Shown here piece after piece: positions 42,040 through 50,518 of a stretch of 64,000 nt of DNA. The position numbers and the translations under genes were made by a program. This DNA is from Chania fonticola_B (lineage in GTDB: Bacteria; Pseudomonadota; Gammaproteobacteria; Enterobacterales; Enterobacteriaceae). The DNA lies in NCBI RefSeq assembly GCF_048537545.1, contig NZ_CP183218.1; one strand, 5' to 3'. The notes below the pieces were generated by a model, which saw only the letters and a program-made list of their open reading frames with translations, was not told the origin of the DNA and searched no databases. Each line of letters begins with the position of its first letter. Within the stretch, counting starts at the first letter, position 1.

Positions 42040-45000
42040 TTAGTCAAATTCCAGTTCCACCTGCTCATTACCTACCAAGGTCCGCAAATCTATCAACAAG
42101 CGGTCGGTCGGCGTCACGCGCCAAGTTGCACCAAAGCGCAATCTTGCCCGTGCATCTTCCCGTTGATAGTAGAGATGCACTGGAATCGTCCCCGAGCGAT
42201 GGGGTTCCAAAGACTGACGGAGACGGTTCAAAAGCTGGTCATCAATTTGCCTGTCCGTCAGCGAGATAGCAAGCCCGCGAGCGTATTTTTCACGTGCTTC
42301 ACTGATGTCCATTAATTCACGAGCGGTCATTTTAAGCCCGCCGTTAAAGTCATCAAAGCTGACCTGTCCAGTCGCGATCAGGATACGGTCTTTTTCCAAC
42401 AAATGCTGGTATTTTTCCAAGGCATCGGTGAATAACATGATGTCCAGACGCCCTGAACGGTCATCCAGCGTACAAATGCCGATGCGGTTGCCGCGTTTGG
42501 TCATCATGATCTTGGAAGCAATCACCAACCCGACGGCAGTAGTCATCTTGCCGCGATCCGTCGGATGCATATCTTTCAGGCGCTGGCCACCGGCATAGCG
42601 CTCGATTTCTTTGAGGTACTGAGTGATCGGGTGGCCGGTAAGATACAGCCCCAGCGTTTCCCGTTCACCATCCAGCACCACCTGTTCCTGCCAAGGGGGA
42701 ACGTTGGCGTAGGATTGCTCCACCTGTTCCGGCGCTTCCGCCAGCACGCCAAACATATCCGCCTGACCGATGGCTTCGGCTTTGGCGTGCTGATCGGCCG
42801 CTTTAAGCGCATCCCCCAGGGAGTTCATCAACGCGGCGCGGTGTGGCCCCAGGCGATCGAACGCCCCAGACATGATCAGCTTTTCCAGGATACGGCGGTT
42901 GAGCTTTTTAATATCGGAGCGGGCGCACAGGTCGAACAGATCTTTGAAATACCCCTGCTCGCCGGAATTACGCGCTTCGATAATTGCTTCGATCGGCCCT
43001 TCCCCCACGCCCTTGATGGCGCCGATGCCATAGACGATCTCGCCCTCATCATTAACGTGGAAGTGATACTGCCCGCTGTTGATGTCCGGCGGCAGGATTT
43101 TCAGGCCCATGCGCCAGCACTCATCCACCAGCCCCACCACCTTATCGGTGTTATCCATATCGGCGGTCATAACCGCGGCCATAAATTCGGCCGGATAGTG
43201 GGCCTTCAGCCACAGCGTCTGGTAAGACACCAACGCATAGGCAGCGGAGTGCGATTTGTTAAAGCCGTAACCCGCGAACTTCTCTACCAGATCGAAGATT
43301 TTAACCGACAGTTCGCCGTCAATGCCGCGCGATTTCGCACCATCTTCAAAACCGCCGCGCTGCTTGGCCATCTCGACCGGGTTCTTTTTACCCATGGCGC
43401 GACGCAGCATGTCTGCACCGCCCAGCGTATAGCCAGCTAATACCTGAGCGATCTGCATTACCTGTTCTTGGTACAGGATGATGCCATACGTCGGCTCCAG
43501 CACCGGTTTCAACGATTCATGCTGCCACTGGATATCAGGATAGGAGATCTCTTCGCGCCCGTGCTTACGGTCGATAAAGTTATCTACCATGCCGGACTGC
43601 AACGGGCCGGGGCGGAACAGCGCTACCAGTGCGATCATGTCTTCGAAGCAGTCAGGCTTCAGACGTTTGATCAAATCCTTCATGCCGCGCGATTCAAGCT
43701 GGAATACCGCAGTGGTTTCCGAGCGTTGCAACATGTCGAAGCTTTTCTTGTCATCGAGCGGAATGGCCGCGATATCTATCGGTTCCAACCCGGTCTTGGC
43801 GCGACGGGCGTTAATCATCTCCAACGCCCAGTCGATGATGGTCAGGGTACGCAGACCGAGGAAGTCGAACTTCACCAGCCCGGCGTATTCCACGTCGTTC
43901 TTGTCAAACTGGGTGACCGGGTGGTTACCTTCGGCATCGCAATAAAGCGGGGCAAAGTCGGTGATCTTGGTTGGCGCAATCACCACGCCCCCGGCGTGCT
44001 TACCGGCGTTACGCGTCACGCCTTCCAGCTTGCGCGCCATGTCGATCAGCGCTTTGACCTCTTCGTCTGCCTCATAGATTTCTGGCAGCTGCGGCTCTGC
44101 GGCAAAGGCTTTTTCCAGCGTCATGCCCGGATCGGGCGGCACCAGCTTGGAGATACGGTCAACGAAGCCATAAGGATGCCCCAGCACGCGACCCACGTCG
44201 CGGATCACCGCTTTCGCCGCCATGGTACCGAAGGTGATGATCTGCGATACCGCCTCACGGCCATACATGTCCGCCACGTGCTCGATGACCAGGTCACGCT
44301 TTTCCATGCAGAAGTCGACGTCGAAGTCGGGCATCGAGACACGTTCCGGGTTCAGGAAGCGTTCGAACAGAAGGTCAAACTCCAACGGGTCGAGATCGGT
44401 GATTTTCAGCGCATAGGCCACCAGCGAACCGGCACCGGAACCACGCCCCGGGCCTACCGGCACGTCGTTATCTTTCGACCACTGGATGAATTCCATGACG
44501 ATCAGGAAGTAACCCGGGAATCCCATCTGGTTGATCACTTTCAGTTCCAGATCCAGACGCTCATCGTATTCAGGGCGGCGCTCGGCACGGACCTCCGGAT
44601 CTGGGAACAGGAACTCCAGACGTTCTTCCAACCCCTCTTTGGACTTGAGCACCAGGAAATCTTCGGTGGTCATATCGCCGGTGGGGAACTGTGGCAGGAA
44701 ATATTCGCCCAAACGGATGGTGACGTTACAGCGCTTGGCAATTTCCACACTGTTTAGCAACGCTTCCGGGATGTCGGCAAACAGCTCGCACATTTCCTCT
44801 TCGCTGCGCATGTACTGTTGCGGGCTGTAGTTTTTCGGGCGTTTGGGATCGTCGAGCGTAAAGCCATCATGGATCGCTACGCGGATCTCATGGGCATCAA
44901 AGTCATCTTCCACCAGGAAACGGACGTCGTTGGTGGCAACTACCGGCAACCCACGTTCGGTCGCCAGGGCTACGGCGGCGTGCAGATAGTTTTCTTCATC

Positions 45001-45528
45001 CGCACGGCCGGTGCGGATCAGTTCGAGATAATAGCTGTCCGGGAAATGCTGCTGGTAAAACTCCAGGCATTGATCGACCAGGGCCTGGTTGCCACGCAGC
45101 AGAAACTTGCCGACGTCGCCCATGCGTGCACCGGAAAGCAGGATCAACCCGCTGCGGTGTTCTATCAGCCAGTCGCGATCGATCACCGGACCGGCCGGGC
45201 CATAGCCGCGCTGATACGCCCTGGAGATTAATAGGGTGAGATTTTGATAGCCAACGTTATCGGCTGCCAGCACGGTAAGCTGTGCCAGCTCATCGCCCAG
45301 CTCTTCGCTTTGCACATGGAAATCCGCACCGATGATCGGTTTGATCCCGGCACCGTGCGCACTGCCATAAAACTTCACCAGACCACACATATTGGTGAAG
45401 TCGGTGACGGCCAAGGCTGGCATGGCTAGCGCGGCAGCTCTTTTCACCAACGGGCCGATCTTGGCTAATCCATCAATCATGGAGTAGTCACTGTGCACGC
45501 GCAGATGAATAAAACGAGGTTCGGCCAT
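42040..45528 (-). CDS. dnaE: DNA polymerase III alpha subunit
   Basis: DnaE is the replicative polymerase. The 1162 residues contain the PHP domain (HLRVHSDYSMIDGL, residues 8-21), the C-family catalytic aspartates in SMPDFDVDFCMEKRD (about 398-412) and KFDFLGLRTL (about 553-562), the helix-hairpin-helix region and the C-terminal OB fold. The length is close to the 1160 of E. coli. It lies in the long lipid/outer-membrane/DNA gene run, downstream of rnhB. Confidence 0.98.
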   Translation of the reverse strand: MAEPRFIHLRVHSDYSMIDGLAKIGPLVKRAAALAMPALAVTDFTNMCGLVKFYGSAHGAGIKPIIGADFHVQSEELGDELAQLTVLAADNVGYQNLTLLISRAYQRGYGPAGPVIDRDWLIEHRSGLILLSGARMGDVGKFLLRGNQALVDQCLEFYQQHFPDSYYLELIRTGRADEENYLHAAVALATERGLPVVATNDVRFLVEDDFDAHEIRVAIHDGFTLDDPKRPKNYSPQQYMRSEEEMCELFADIPEALLNSVEIAKRCNVTIRLGEYFLPQFPTGDMTTEDFLVLKSKEGLEERLEFLFPDPEVRAERRPEYDERLDLELKVINQMGFPGYFLIVMEFIQWSKDNDVPVGPGRGSGAGSLVAYALKITDLDPLEFDLLFERFLNPERVSMPDFDVDFCMEKRDLVIEHVADMYGREAVSQIITFGTMAAKAVIRDVGRVLGHPYGFVDRISKLVPPDPGMTLEKAFAAEPQLPEIYEADEEVKALIDMARKLEGVTRNAGKHAGGVVIAPTKITDFAPLYCDAEGNHPVTQFDKNDVEYAGLVKFDFLGLRTLTIIDWALEMINARRAKTGLEPIDIAAIPLDDKKSFDMLQRSETTAVFQLESRGMKDLIKRLKPDCFEDMIALVALFRPGPLQSGMVDNFIDRKHGREEISYPDIQWQHESLKPVLEPTYGIILYQEQVMQIAQVLAGYTLGGADMLRRAMGKKNPVEMAKQRGGFEDGAKSRGIDGELSVKIFDLVEKFAGYGFNKSHSAAYALVSYQTLWLKAHYPAEFMAAVMTADMDNTDKVVGLVDECWRMGLKILPPDINSGQYHFHVNDEGEIVYGIGAIKGVGEGPIEAIIEARNSGEQGYFKDLFDLCARSDIKKLNRRILEKLIMSGAFDRLGPHRAALMNSLGDALKAADQHAKAEAIGQADMFGVLAEAPEQVEQSYANVPPWQEQVVLDGERETLGLYLTGHPITQYLKEIERYAGGQRLKDMHPTDRGKMTTAVGLVIASKIMMTKRGNRIGICTLDDRSGRLDIMLFTDALEKYQHLLEKDRILIATGQVSFDDFNGGLKMTARELMDISEAREKYARGLAISLTDRQIDDQLLNRLRQSLEPHRSGTIPVHLYYQREDARARLRFGATWRVTPTDRLLIDLRTLVGNEQVELEFD

Positions 45529-45607
45529 ATCCAGATACCAACGTGTTGGGGTCCAGCAAGCTGGACCAGGGTTACATTAGGGTATGGGGAAGATCACCGT
45601 AGCCATT

Positions 45608-45642
45608 TCCCCTCACCCCGACCCTCTCCCAAAAGGAGAGGG
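45608..45642. repeat. GC-rich intergenic repeat between rnhB and dnaE
   Basis: CCCCTCACCCCGACCCTCTC followed by a hairpin CCCTCTCC-CAAAA-GGAGAGGG (45622-45642). This resembles a dispersed intergenic palindrome common in enterobacterial and other gamma-proteobacterial genomes. Confidence 0.55.
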
Positions 45643-45667
45643 GGCGTAATTTTAAGCATCGTGTGAA

Positions 45668-46273
45668 CTATGCGAACGAGCCAGACTCCAGCACTCGTCT
45701 GACCGGGGCAAAACTGCGGCGATGATGCTCGGTAGCACCCAGAGCAGCCAGCTTTTCCAGATGGAACGCAGTCGGATAGCCCTTGTGTTGGGCAAAACCG
45801 TAATCCGGGAAAATCGCATCCAGCTCGGTCATCTCGCGATCGCGGGTCACCTTCGCCAGAATCGATGCAGCACTGATTTCCGCTACCCGGCTATCCCCTT
45901 TCACCACCGCTAACGAACGCATCGGCAATTTGGGGCAACGGTTGCCGTCAATCAACACCATGTCCGGTGCGATATGCAAACCCGCCACCGCACGCTGCAT
46001 CGCCAGCATGGTGGCATGCAGGATATTCAGTTGGTCGATCTCGACCGGTTCAGCCCGCCCCAGGCTCCAGGACAGCGCCTTTTCCAGGATCTCGTCGTAT
46101 AACGCCAGGCGGCGCTTCTCACTGAGCTTTTTGGAATCCGCCAGGCCAACAATCGGCCGTGCAGGATCGAGGATCACTGCTGCGGTCACAACGGCGCCCA
46201 CCAAAGGCCCGCGCCCCACTTCATCCACACCGGCAAACAGCCGGGCGGCAGGGTAAACAAAGGGTTCCATCAT
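45668..46273 (-). CDS. rnhB: ribonuclease HII
   Basis: RnhB cuts RNA of RNA-DNA hybrids and starts removal of single ribonucleotides from DNA. The 201 residues have the acidic cluster in FAGVDEVGRGPLVGAV (D17, E18) and later D in MVLIDGNRCP, followed by DSRV and HKGYPT motifs. Its ATG overlaps the lpxB stop by 4 bp; a second in-frame ATG follows at once. Confidence 0.96.
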   Translation of the reverse strand: MMEPFVYPAARLFAGVDEVGRGPLVGAVVTAAVILDPARPIVGLADSKKLSEKRRLALYDEILEKALSWSLGRAEPVEIDQLNILHATMLAMQRAVAGLHIAPDMVLIDGNRCPKLPMRSLAVVKGDSRVAEISAASILAKVTRDREMTELDAIFPDYGFAQHKGYPTAFHLEKLAALGATEHHRRSFAPVRRVLESGSFA

Positions 46274-47418
46274 GCTTTCGCCAGCTCCAATACAGCCTGA
46301 GCGGCCTGTTCATCGGCACCACAGCGAATGCTCTGATGCAGTTCAAGGAAGGTCTGTTTCAACAGCTCCGTCTGCGGGCTGTCTTCCAGCAACGGCAATA
46401 ACGCCGCGGCCAGTTTATCCGGTACACAATCGTGTTGCAGCAGTTCGGTGACGATTTCACGCCCCGCCAGCAGGTTAGGCAATGAGACATACGGGGTTTT
46501 CACCAACCGCTCCGCCAGCCAGAAGGTAAATGGCTTCATGCGGTAGCCCACCACCATCGGGCATTTTGCCAACATGCATTCCAGCGCTGCGGTGCCGGAA
46601 GCCAACAGTGCCGCATCGCTGGCCACCATTGCCTCACGCCCTTTGCCATCCAGCAGGTGAACCTTGAGCTCCGGCGCAACCTCGGCCTTGATGCGCTCAA
46701 ACTGCTCACGGCGCTTGGCATTGACCAAAGGCACCACCACTTCCAGATCGGGATAATGCTCGCGTAGCAGTTGTGCGGTACGCAGGAAGTCACCACTGAG
46801 CATTTCCACTTCGGCATTACGGCTGCCGGGTAGCAATGCCAAACAGCGAGCGCCCGGGGCAATGCCCAGCGTAGCGCGTGCGGCCAGCTTATCCGCCTGC
46901 AATGGCATCGCATCGGCCATGGTATGACCGATAAAGCGGCAAGGGACGTTGAAACGATCGTAAAACGCTTTTTCGAAAGGGAGGAACGCCAACACCAGGT
47001 CGGTCGCTTTACCAATTTTGAAAACGCGTTTCTGACGCCAGGCCCATACGGACGGGCTGACATAGTGAATAGTGCGGATACCGCGCTGTTTCAGGCGGCC
47101 TTCCAGCGTGAGGTTGAAGTCTGGCGCATCAATACCGACAAACACGTCAGGCTTCAGCTCACTGAACCGGCGGGTCAGATCCTTGCGGATCTTCAACAGG
47201 CGTGGCAGACGCTCAAGCACCTCTACCACGCCCATCACCGCCAGCTCTTCCATTTCGTACCAGGTTTCACACCCTTCGGCCTGCATCAGCGGGCCAGCGA
47301 CACCGACAAAGCGGGCGCTTGGGTAGTGCGTCTTAAGCGCACGAATTAAACCGGCACCCAGAATATCACCGGAAGTTTCCCCGGCGACCAATCCGATAGT
47401 CAATGGACGATTTGGCAT
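46270..47418 (-). CDS. lpxB: lipid A disaccharide synthase
   Basis: LpxB joins UDP-diacylglucosamine and lipid X to form the lipid A disaccharide at the inner membrane. The 382 residues match the GT19 family, with GLVAGETSGDILGAGL (about 9-24), SPSVWAWRQKR and the late ALECMLAKCPMVVGYRMKP. It is 3 bp downstream of lpxA and overlaps rnhB. Confidence 0.97.
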   Translation of the reverse strand: MPNRPLTIGLVAGETSGDILGAGLIRALKTHYPSARFVGVAGPLMQAEGCETWYEMEELAVMGVVEVLERLPRLLKIRKDLTRRFSELKPDVFVGIDAPDFNLTLEGRLKQRGIRTIHYVSPSVWAWRQKRVFKIGKATDLVLAFLPFEKAFYDRFNVPCRFIGHTMADAMPLQADKLAARATLGIAPGARCLALLPGSRNAEVEMLSGDFLRTAQLLREHYPDLEVVVPLVNAKRREQFERIKAEVAPELKVHLLDGKGREAMVASDAALLASGTAALECMLAKCPMVVGYRMKPFTFWLAERLVKTPYVSLPNLLAGREIVTELLQHDCVPDKLAAALLPLLEDSPQTELLKQTFLELHQSIRCGADEQAAQAVLELAKA

Positions 47419-47421
47419 AAC

Positions 47422-48210
47422 TCAGCGAATAATCCCACGGGTAGAACGCGCAAAGAAATCGAGGAACTGCTGCACCACGGGCTGCTGTTGCGCCAGAGTT
47501 TCGATCTCTGCTTTAGCCTCGTCGAAGGTCTTCTCGCTGCGATAGAGGATTTTGTAGGCGTTGCGGATCGCCTGCATTTCATCCTTATCAAAACCACGGC
47601 GTTTCAGGCCTACGGCGTTAATACCAAATGGCGTTGCGTGGTTACCCTGCGCGATGACAAAAGGCGGTACGTCCTGAGCGACACCGGAGCAACCACCGAC
47701 CATCACATGGGCACCAATCACACAGAATTGGTGGATCGCGGTCATGCCGCCAATGATGGCGAAATCGTCGATCTCCACGTGACCAGCCAGCGTGGCGTTG
47801 TTGGCCAACACGCAGGAATTACCCACCACGCAGTCATGAGCAACGTGCACGTTGACCATCAGCAGGTTGTCATTACCGACTTTGGTCAGGCCCGTTCCCT
47901 GCGCAGTACCGCGATGAATGGTGACGCTCTCACGAATGCGGTTACGATCGCCGACTTCAACCCGAGTCGGTTCGCCAGCGTATTTCAGATCCTGATTCAC
48001 TTCACCGATAGAGGCAAACTGATAGATCTCGTTATCGCGGCCAATCTTGGTGATACCGTTCACCACCACATGCGATTTGAGGACCGTACCCGCGCCGATT
48101 TCCACCTGGGAGCCGACGTAGCAGAAGGGACCTATATGCGCACCAGCGCCGATGACGGCGCCTTCTTCAACGATCGCACTTGGATGGATAAAGGCGGTTT
48201 TATCAATCAC
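47422..48210 (-). CDS. lpxA: UDP-N-acetylglucosamine acyltransferase
   Basis: LpxA adds the 3-hydroxyacyl chain to UDP-GlcNAc, the first step of lipid A synthesis. The 262 residues form a left-handed beta helix from hexapeptide repeats; the catalytic histidine lies in HVAHDCVVGN (about residue 122-125). It lies 3 bp after fabZ, which competes for the same 3-hydroxyacyl-ACP pool. Confidence 0.97.
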   Translation of the reverse strand: MIDKTAFIHPSAIVEEGAVIGAGAHIGPFCYVGSQVEIGAGTVLKSHVVVNGITKIGRDNEIYQFASIGEVNQDLKYAGEPTRVEVGDRNRIRESVTIHRGTAQGTGLTKVGNDNLLMVNVHVAHDCVVGNSCVLANNATLAGHVEIDDFAIIGGMTAIHQFCVIGAHVMVGGCSGVAQDVPPFVIAQGNHATPFGINAVGLKRRGFDKDEMQAIRNAYKILYRSEKTFDEAKAEIETLAQQQPVVQQFLDFFARSTRGIIR

Positions 48211-48213
48211 GGA

Positions 48214-48669
48214 TTATGCCTCCCGGCTGCGGGCACACATCATGGTTGCTTCGCAGACAATTTTTCCGTCGACGGTCGCCACGCCTTTAAAGCGGGTTAA
48301 ACCACGACGGGTTTTTTCGAAAGTGACTTCCATAATCATCTGATCGCCAGGCACCACAGGGCGCTTGAAGCGAGCCTCGTCAATACCGGCGAAATAGTAC
48401 AGCTCGCCCGGTTCCAGTTTACCCACGCTCTTAAATGCCAGGATACCCGTGGCCTGAGCCATAGCTTCCAAAATCAGCACGCCTGGAAAAATCGGTTTAC
48501 CAGGGAAATGCCCCTGGAAAAACGGCTCATTAACGGATACGTTCTTCACTGCACGCAGATATTTATGCTCTTCGAAATCCAATACACGGTCAACCAGCAA
48601 GAATGGATAACGGTGAGGAAGCAGTTCCAGAATTTCTGCAATATCTAGAGTATGAGTGTCAGTAGTCAA
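48214..48669 (-). CDS. fabZ: 3-hydroxyacyl-ACP dehydratase FabZ
   Basis: FabZ dehydrates 3-hydroxyacyl-ACP in fatty acid elongation. With a TTG start at 48669 the protein has 151 residues and begins MTTDTHTLDIAEIL, aligned with E. coli FabZ. AGGAAG lies upstream. An ATG frame to 48741 adds 24 residues without similarity. The catalytic histidine is in GHFPGKPIFPGVL and the glutamate in ILEAMAQ. Confidence 0.95.
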   Translation of the reverse strand: MTTDTHTLDIAEILELLPHRYPFLLVDRVLDFEEHKYLRAVKNVSVNEPFFQGHFPGKPIFPGVLILEAMAQATGILAFKSVGKLEPGELYYFAGIDEARFKRPVVPGDQMIMEVTFEKTRRGLTRFKGVATVDGKIVCEATMMCARSREA

Positions 48670-48830
48670 AATACTCTTCCTGTCTCTAAAAACTGATGGC
48701 ATCAACAACACGGCCTGCGTTGACCCCAAAAAGGAGATCATCAGGCAGGCCGCAAATTAACAACTCTTTGCGCTTTTGGCATCATTGCCAACGCGTTTCG
48801 TTTTATACCCAGCATCCCGGGCCGTGGTGA

Positions 48831-49853
48831 TTAGTCTTTTCCGACTTTTCGTTCGACAGCTTTCAAGCGCTTGCTAATCTCATCGATATTCATCACCAAC
48901 GCCGCGGTTTTACGCCAAACTTTGTTGGGTTGTAACGGAATGCCAGAGGAGTATACCCCAGGTTCGGTGATTGGTCGCATAACCATTCCCATCCCGGTGA
49001 CAACTACCTGGTCAGCAATCTCCATGTGACCATTGATCACACTGGCGCCGCCAATTTGGCAATAGCGCCCGATTTTCAGGCTACCCGCCATGATCACACC
49101 GCCCGCGACGGCGGTATTCTCGCCAATCACCACGTTGTGTGCAATCTGACACTGGTTATCTATGATAACACCATTCCCAATCTGGGTGTTATCCAACGCG
49201 CCGCGATCGATGGTGGTACAGGCCCCAATCTCAACGCGATCGCCAATAATCACCGTGCCAAGCTGCGGGATCTTGATCCAGTTGCCACGCTCGTTGGCGT
49301 AGCCGAAACCGTCCGCACCAATCACCGTTCCCGATTGGATCAGGCAGTGCTGGCCGATTTCCACTTCATGATAAATCGTCACGTTGGCCCACAGACGCGT
49401 ACCTGCGCCGATGCGTGCCTGCTTGCCGATAAAGCAACCCGGGCCGATGACCACGTTATCGCCCAGTTCAACACCGGATTCGATAACCGCGTTCGCCCCA
49501 ATAGCAACGTTCTGTCCCAGCTTGGCCTGCGGAGAGATCACCGCGCTTGGCGCGATATCTGCTGCGGGTGCTGGCGTGGTGTCCATCAACTGCGCCATAC
49601 GCGCATAGGTCAGGTAAGGGTTTTTCACCACCAGCGCTGCGCTACGGCAGTGTGGTAGATCTGCTTCGGTGAGTACCACGGCACTCGCCTGGCAGGAAGC
49701 CAGCTGCGCTTGGTAGCGGCTGTTTGACAAAAACGTGATTTGGCCAGGCTGTGCGGAATGCATAGAAGCAATGCCGGTGATGACGAGATCGCCATCACCG
49801 TGCAATTGTGCATCCAACTGCTGCGCTAAATCAGCCAGTCGAATTGAAGGCAT
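48831..49853 (-). CDS. lpxD: UDP-3-O-(3-hydroxyacyl)glucosamine N-acyltransferase
   Basis: LpxD adds the second acyl chain, on nitrogen, in lipid A synthesis. The 340 residues have an N-terminal substrate-binding domain (about 1-100), a hexapeptide beta helix (about 100-300, catalytic His in QIAHNVVIGENT) and a C-terminal helix. It follows skp by 4 bp on the same strand. Confidence 0.97.
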   Translation of the reverse strand: MPSIRLADLAQQLDAQLHGDGDLVITGIASMHSAQPGQITFLSNSRYQAQLASCQASAVVLTEADLPHCRSAALVVKNPYLTYARMAQLMDTTPAPAADIAPSAVISPQAKLGQNVAIGANAVIESGVELGDNVVIGPGCFIGKQARIGAGTRLWANVTIYHEVEIGQHCLIQSGTVIGADGFGYANERGNWIKIPQLGTVIIGDRVEIGACTTIDRGALDNTQIGNGVIIDNQCQIAHNVVIGENTAVAGGVIMAGSLKIGRYCQIGGASVINGHMEIADQVVVTGMGMVMRPITEPGVYSSGIPLQPNKVWRKTAALVMNIDEISKRLKAVERKVGKD

Positions 49854-49857
49854 GGCG

Positions 49858-50355
49858 TTATTTAACCTGTTTCAGCACGTCTGCAGTAATATCTTTAGAA
49901 GTTCCTGCGTAAGCCACTGCGTTGGCGTCGATCACGACGTCATAGCCTTCTTTGCTGGCAACAGCTTTCACAGCATCCTGAATACGGCTCAGGATCTTGT
50001 TACGCTCTTCCATCTGGCGACGACGATTGTCCTGCTCGAAAGCCTGCGCTTTCTGAGAGAACTGCTCACGCTGAGCCATCACGTCTTTTTCCATCTTGGT
50101 GCGATCGCTGGCTTTCATGGTAGAACCATCACGCTGCAGTTTCTGCATTTTGGTTTGCAGATCGCGTTCCATGTTCTGGAGTTCGCTTGCACGGCCTTTG
50201 AATTCGCTTTCCAATTGCTTGGCTACGGTTTCACGAGCTGGCAACTGTTGGAAAATGCTAGAAACGTTAACAACAGCAATTTTGTCAGCTGCCTGAACGC
50301 CTGCAGAAGCAGCCATTGCTAAACCGAGGCCTGCGGCACATAACCACTTTTTCAC
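49858..50355 (-). CDS. skp: periplasmic chaperone Skp
   Basis: Skp is a trimeric chaperone that holds unfolded outer-membrane proteins in the periplasm. The GTG start at 50355 with AAGGAG seven bases upstream gives 165 residues with a Sec signal (cleavage after VQA-A, about residue 22) and long coiled-coil arms (about 50-130), ending in DITADVLKQVK. The longer frame to 50409 would put 18 residues before the signal and was rejected. It lies between bamA and lpxD, as in E. coli. Confidence 0.95.
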   Translation of the reverse strand: MKKWLCAAGLGLAMAASAGVQAADKIAVVNVSSIFQQLPARETVAKQLESEFKGRASELQNMERDLQTKMQKLQRDGSTMKASDRTKMEKDVMAQREQFSQKAQAFEQDNRRRQMEERNKILSRIQDAVKAVASKEGYDVVIDANAVAYAGTSKDITADVLKQVK

Positions 50356-50518
50356 TATAAACTCCTTACCATCACCCATTTGTGTCACATGACACTTTTG
50401 AAAGTACACAATCTGCCAGACTTATCACATTACACAATGAGATTTCTCTCGCTATGAGCGGGTTTAAGCCTGGCATTTGCGATTCTTGTACCGCTATGCC
50501 CACGGGTGAAACCGGTTA

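Noticed and set aside
43468..44757. Open frame of 429 codons antisense to dnaE
   Set aside because: Opposite the dnaE catalytic region; no start signal and biased composition.
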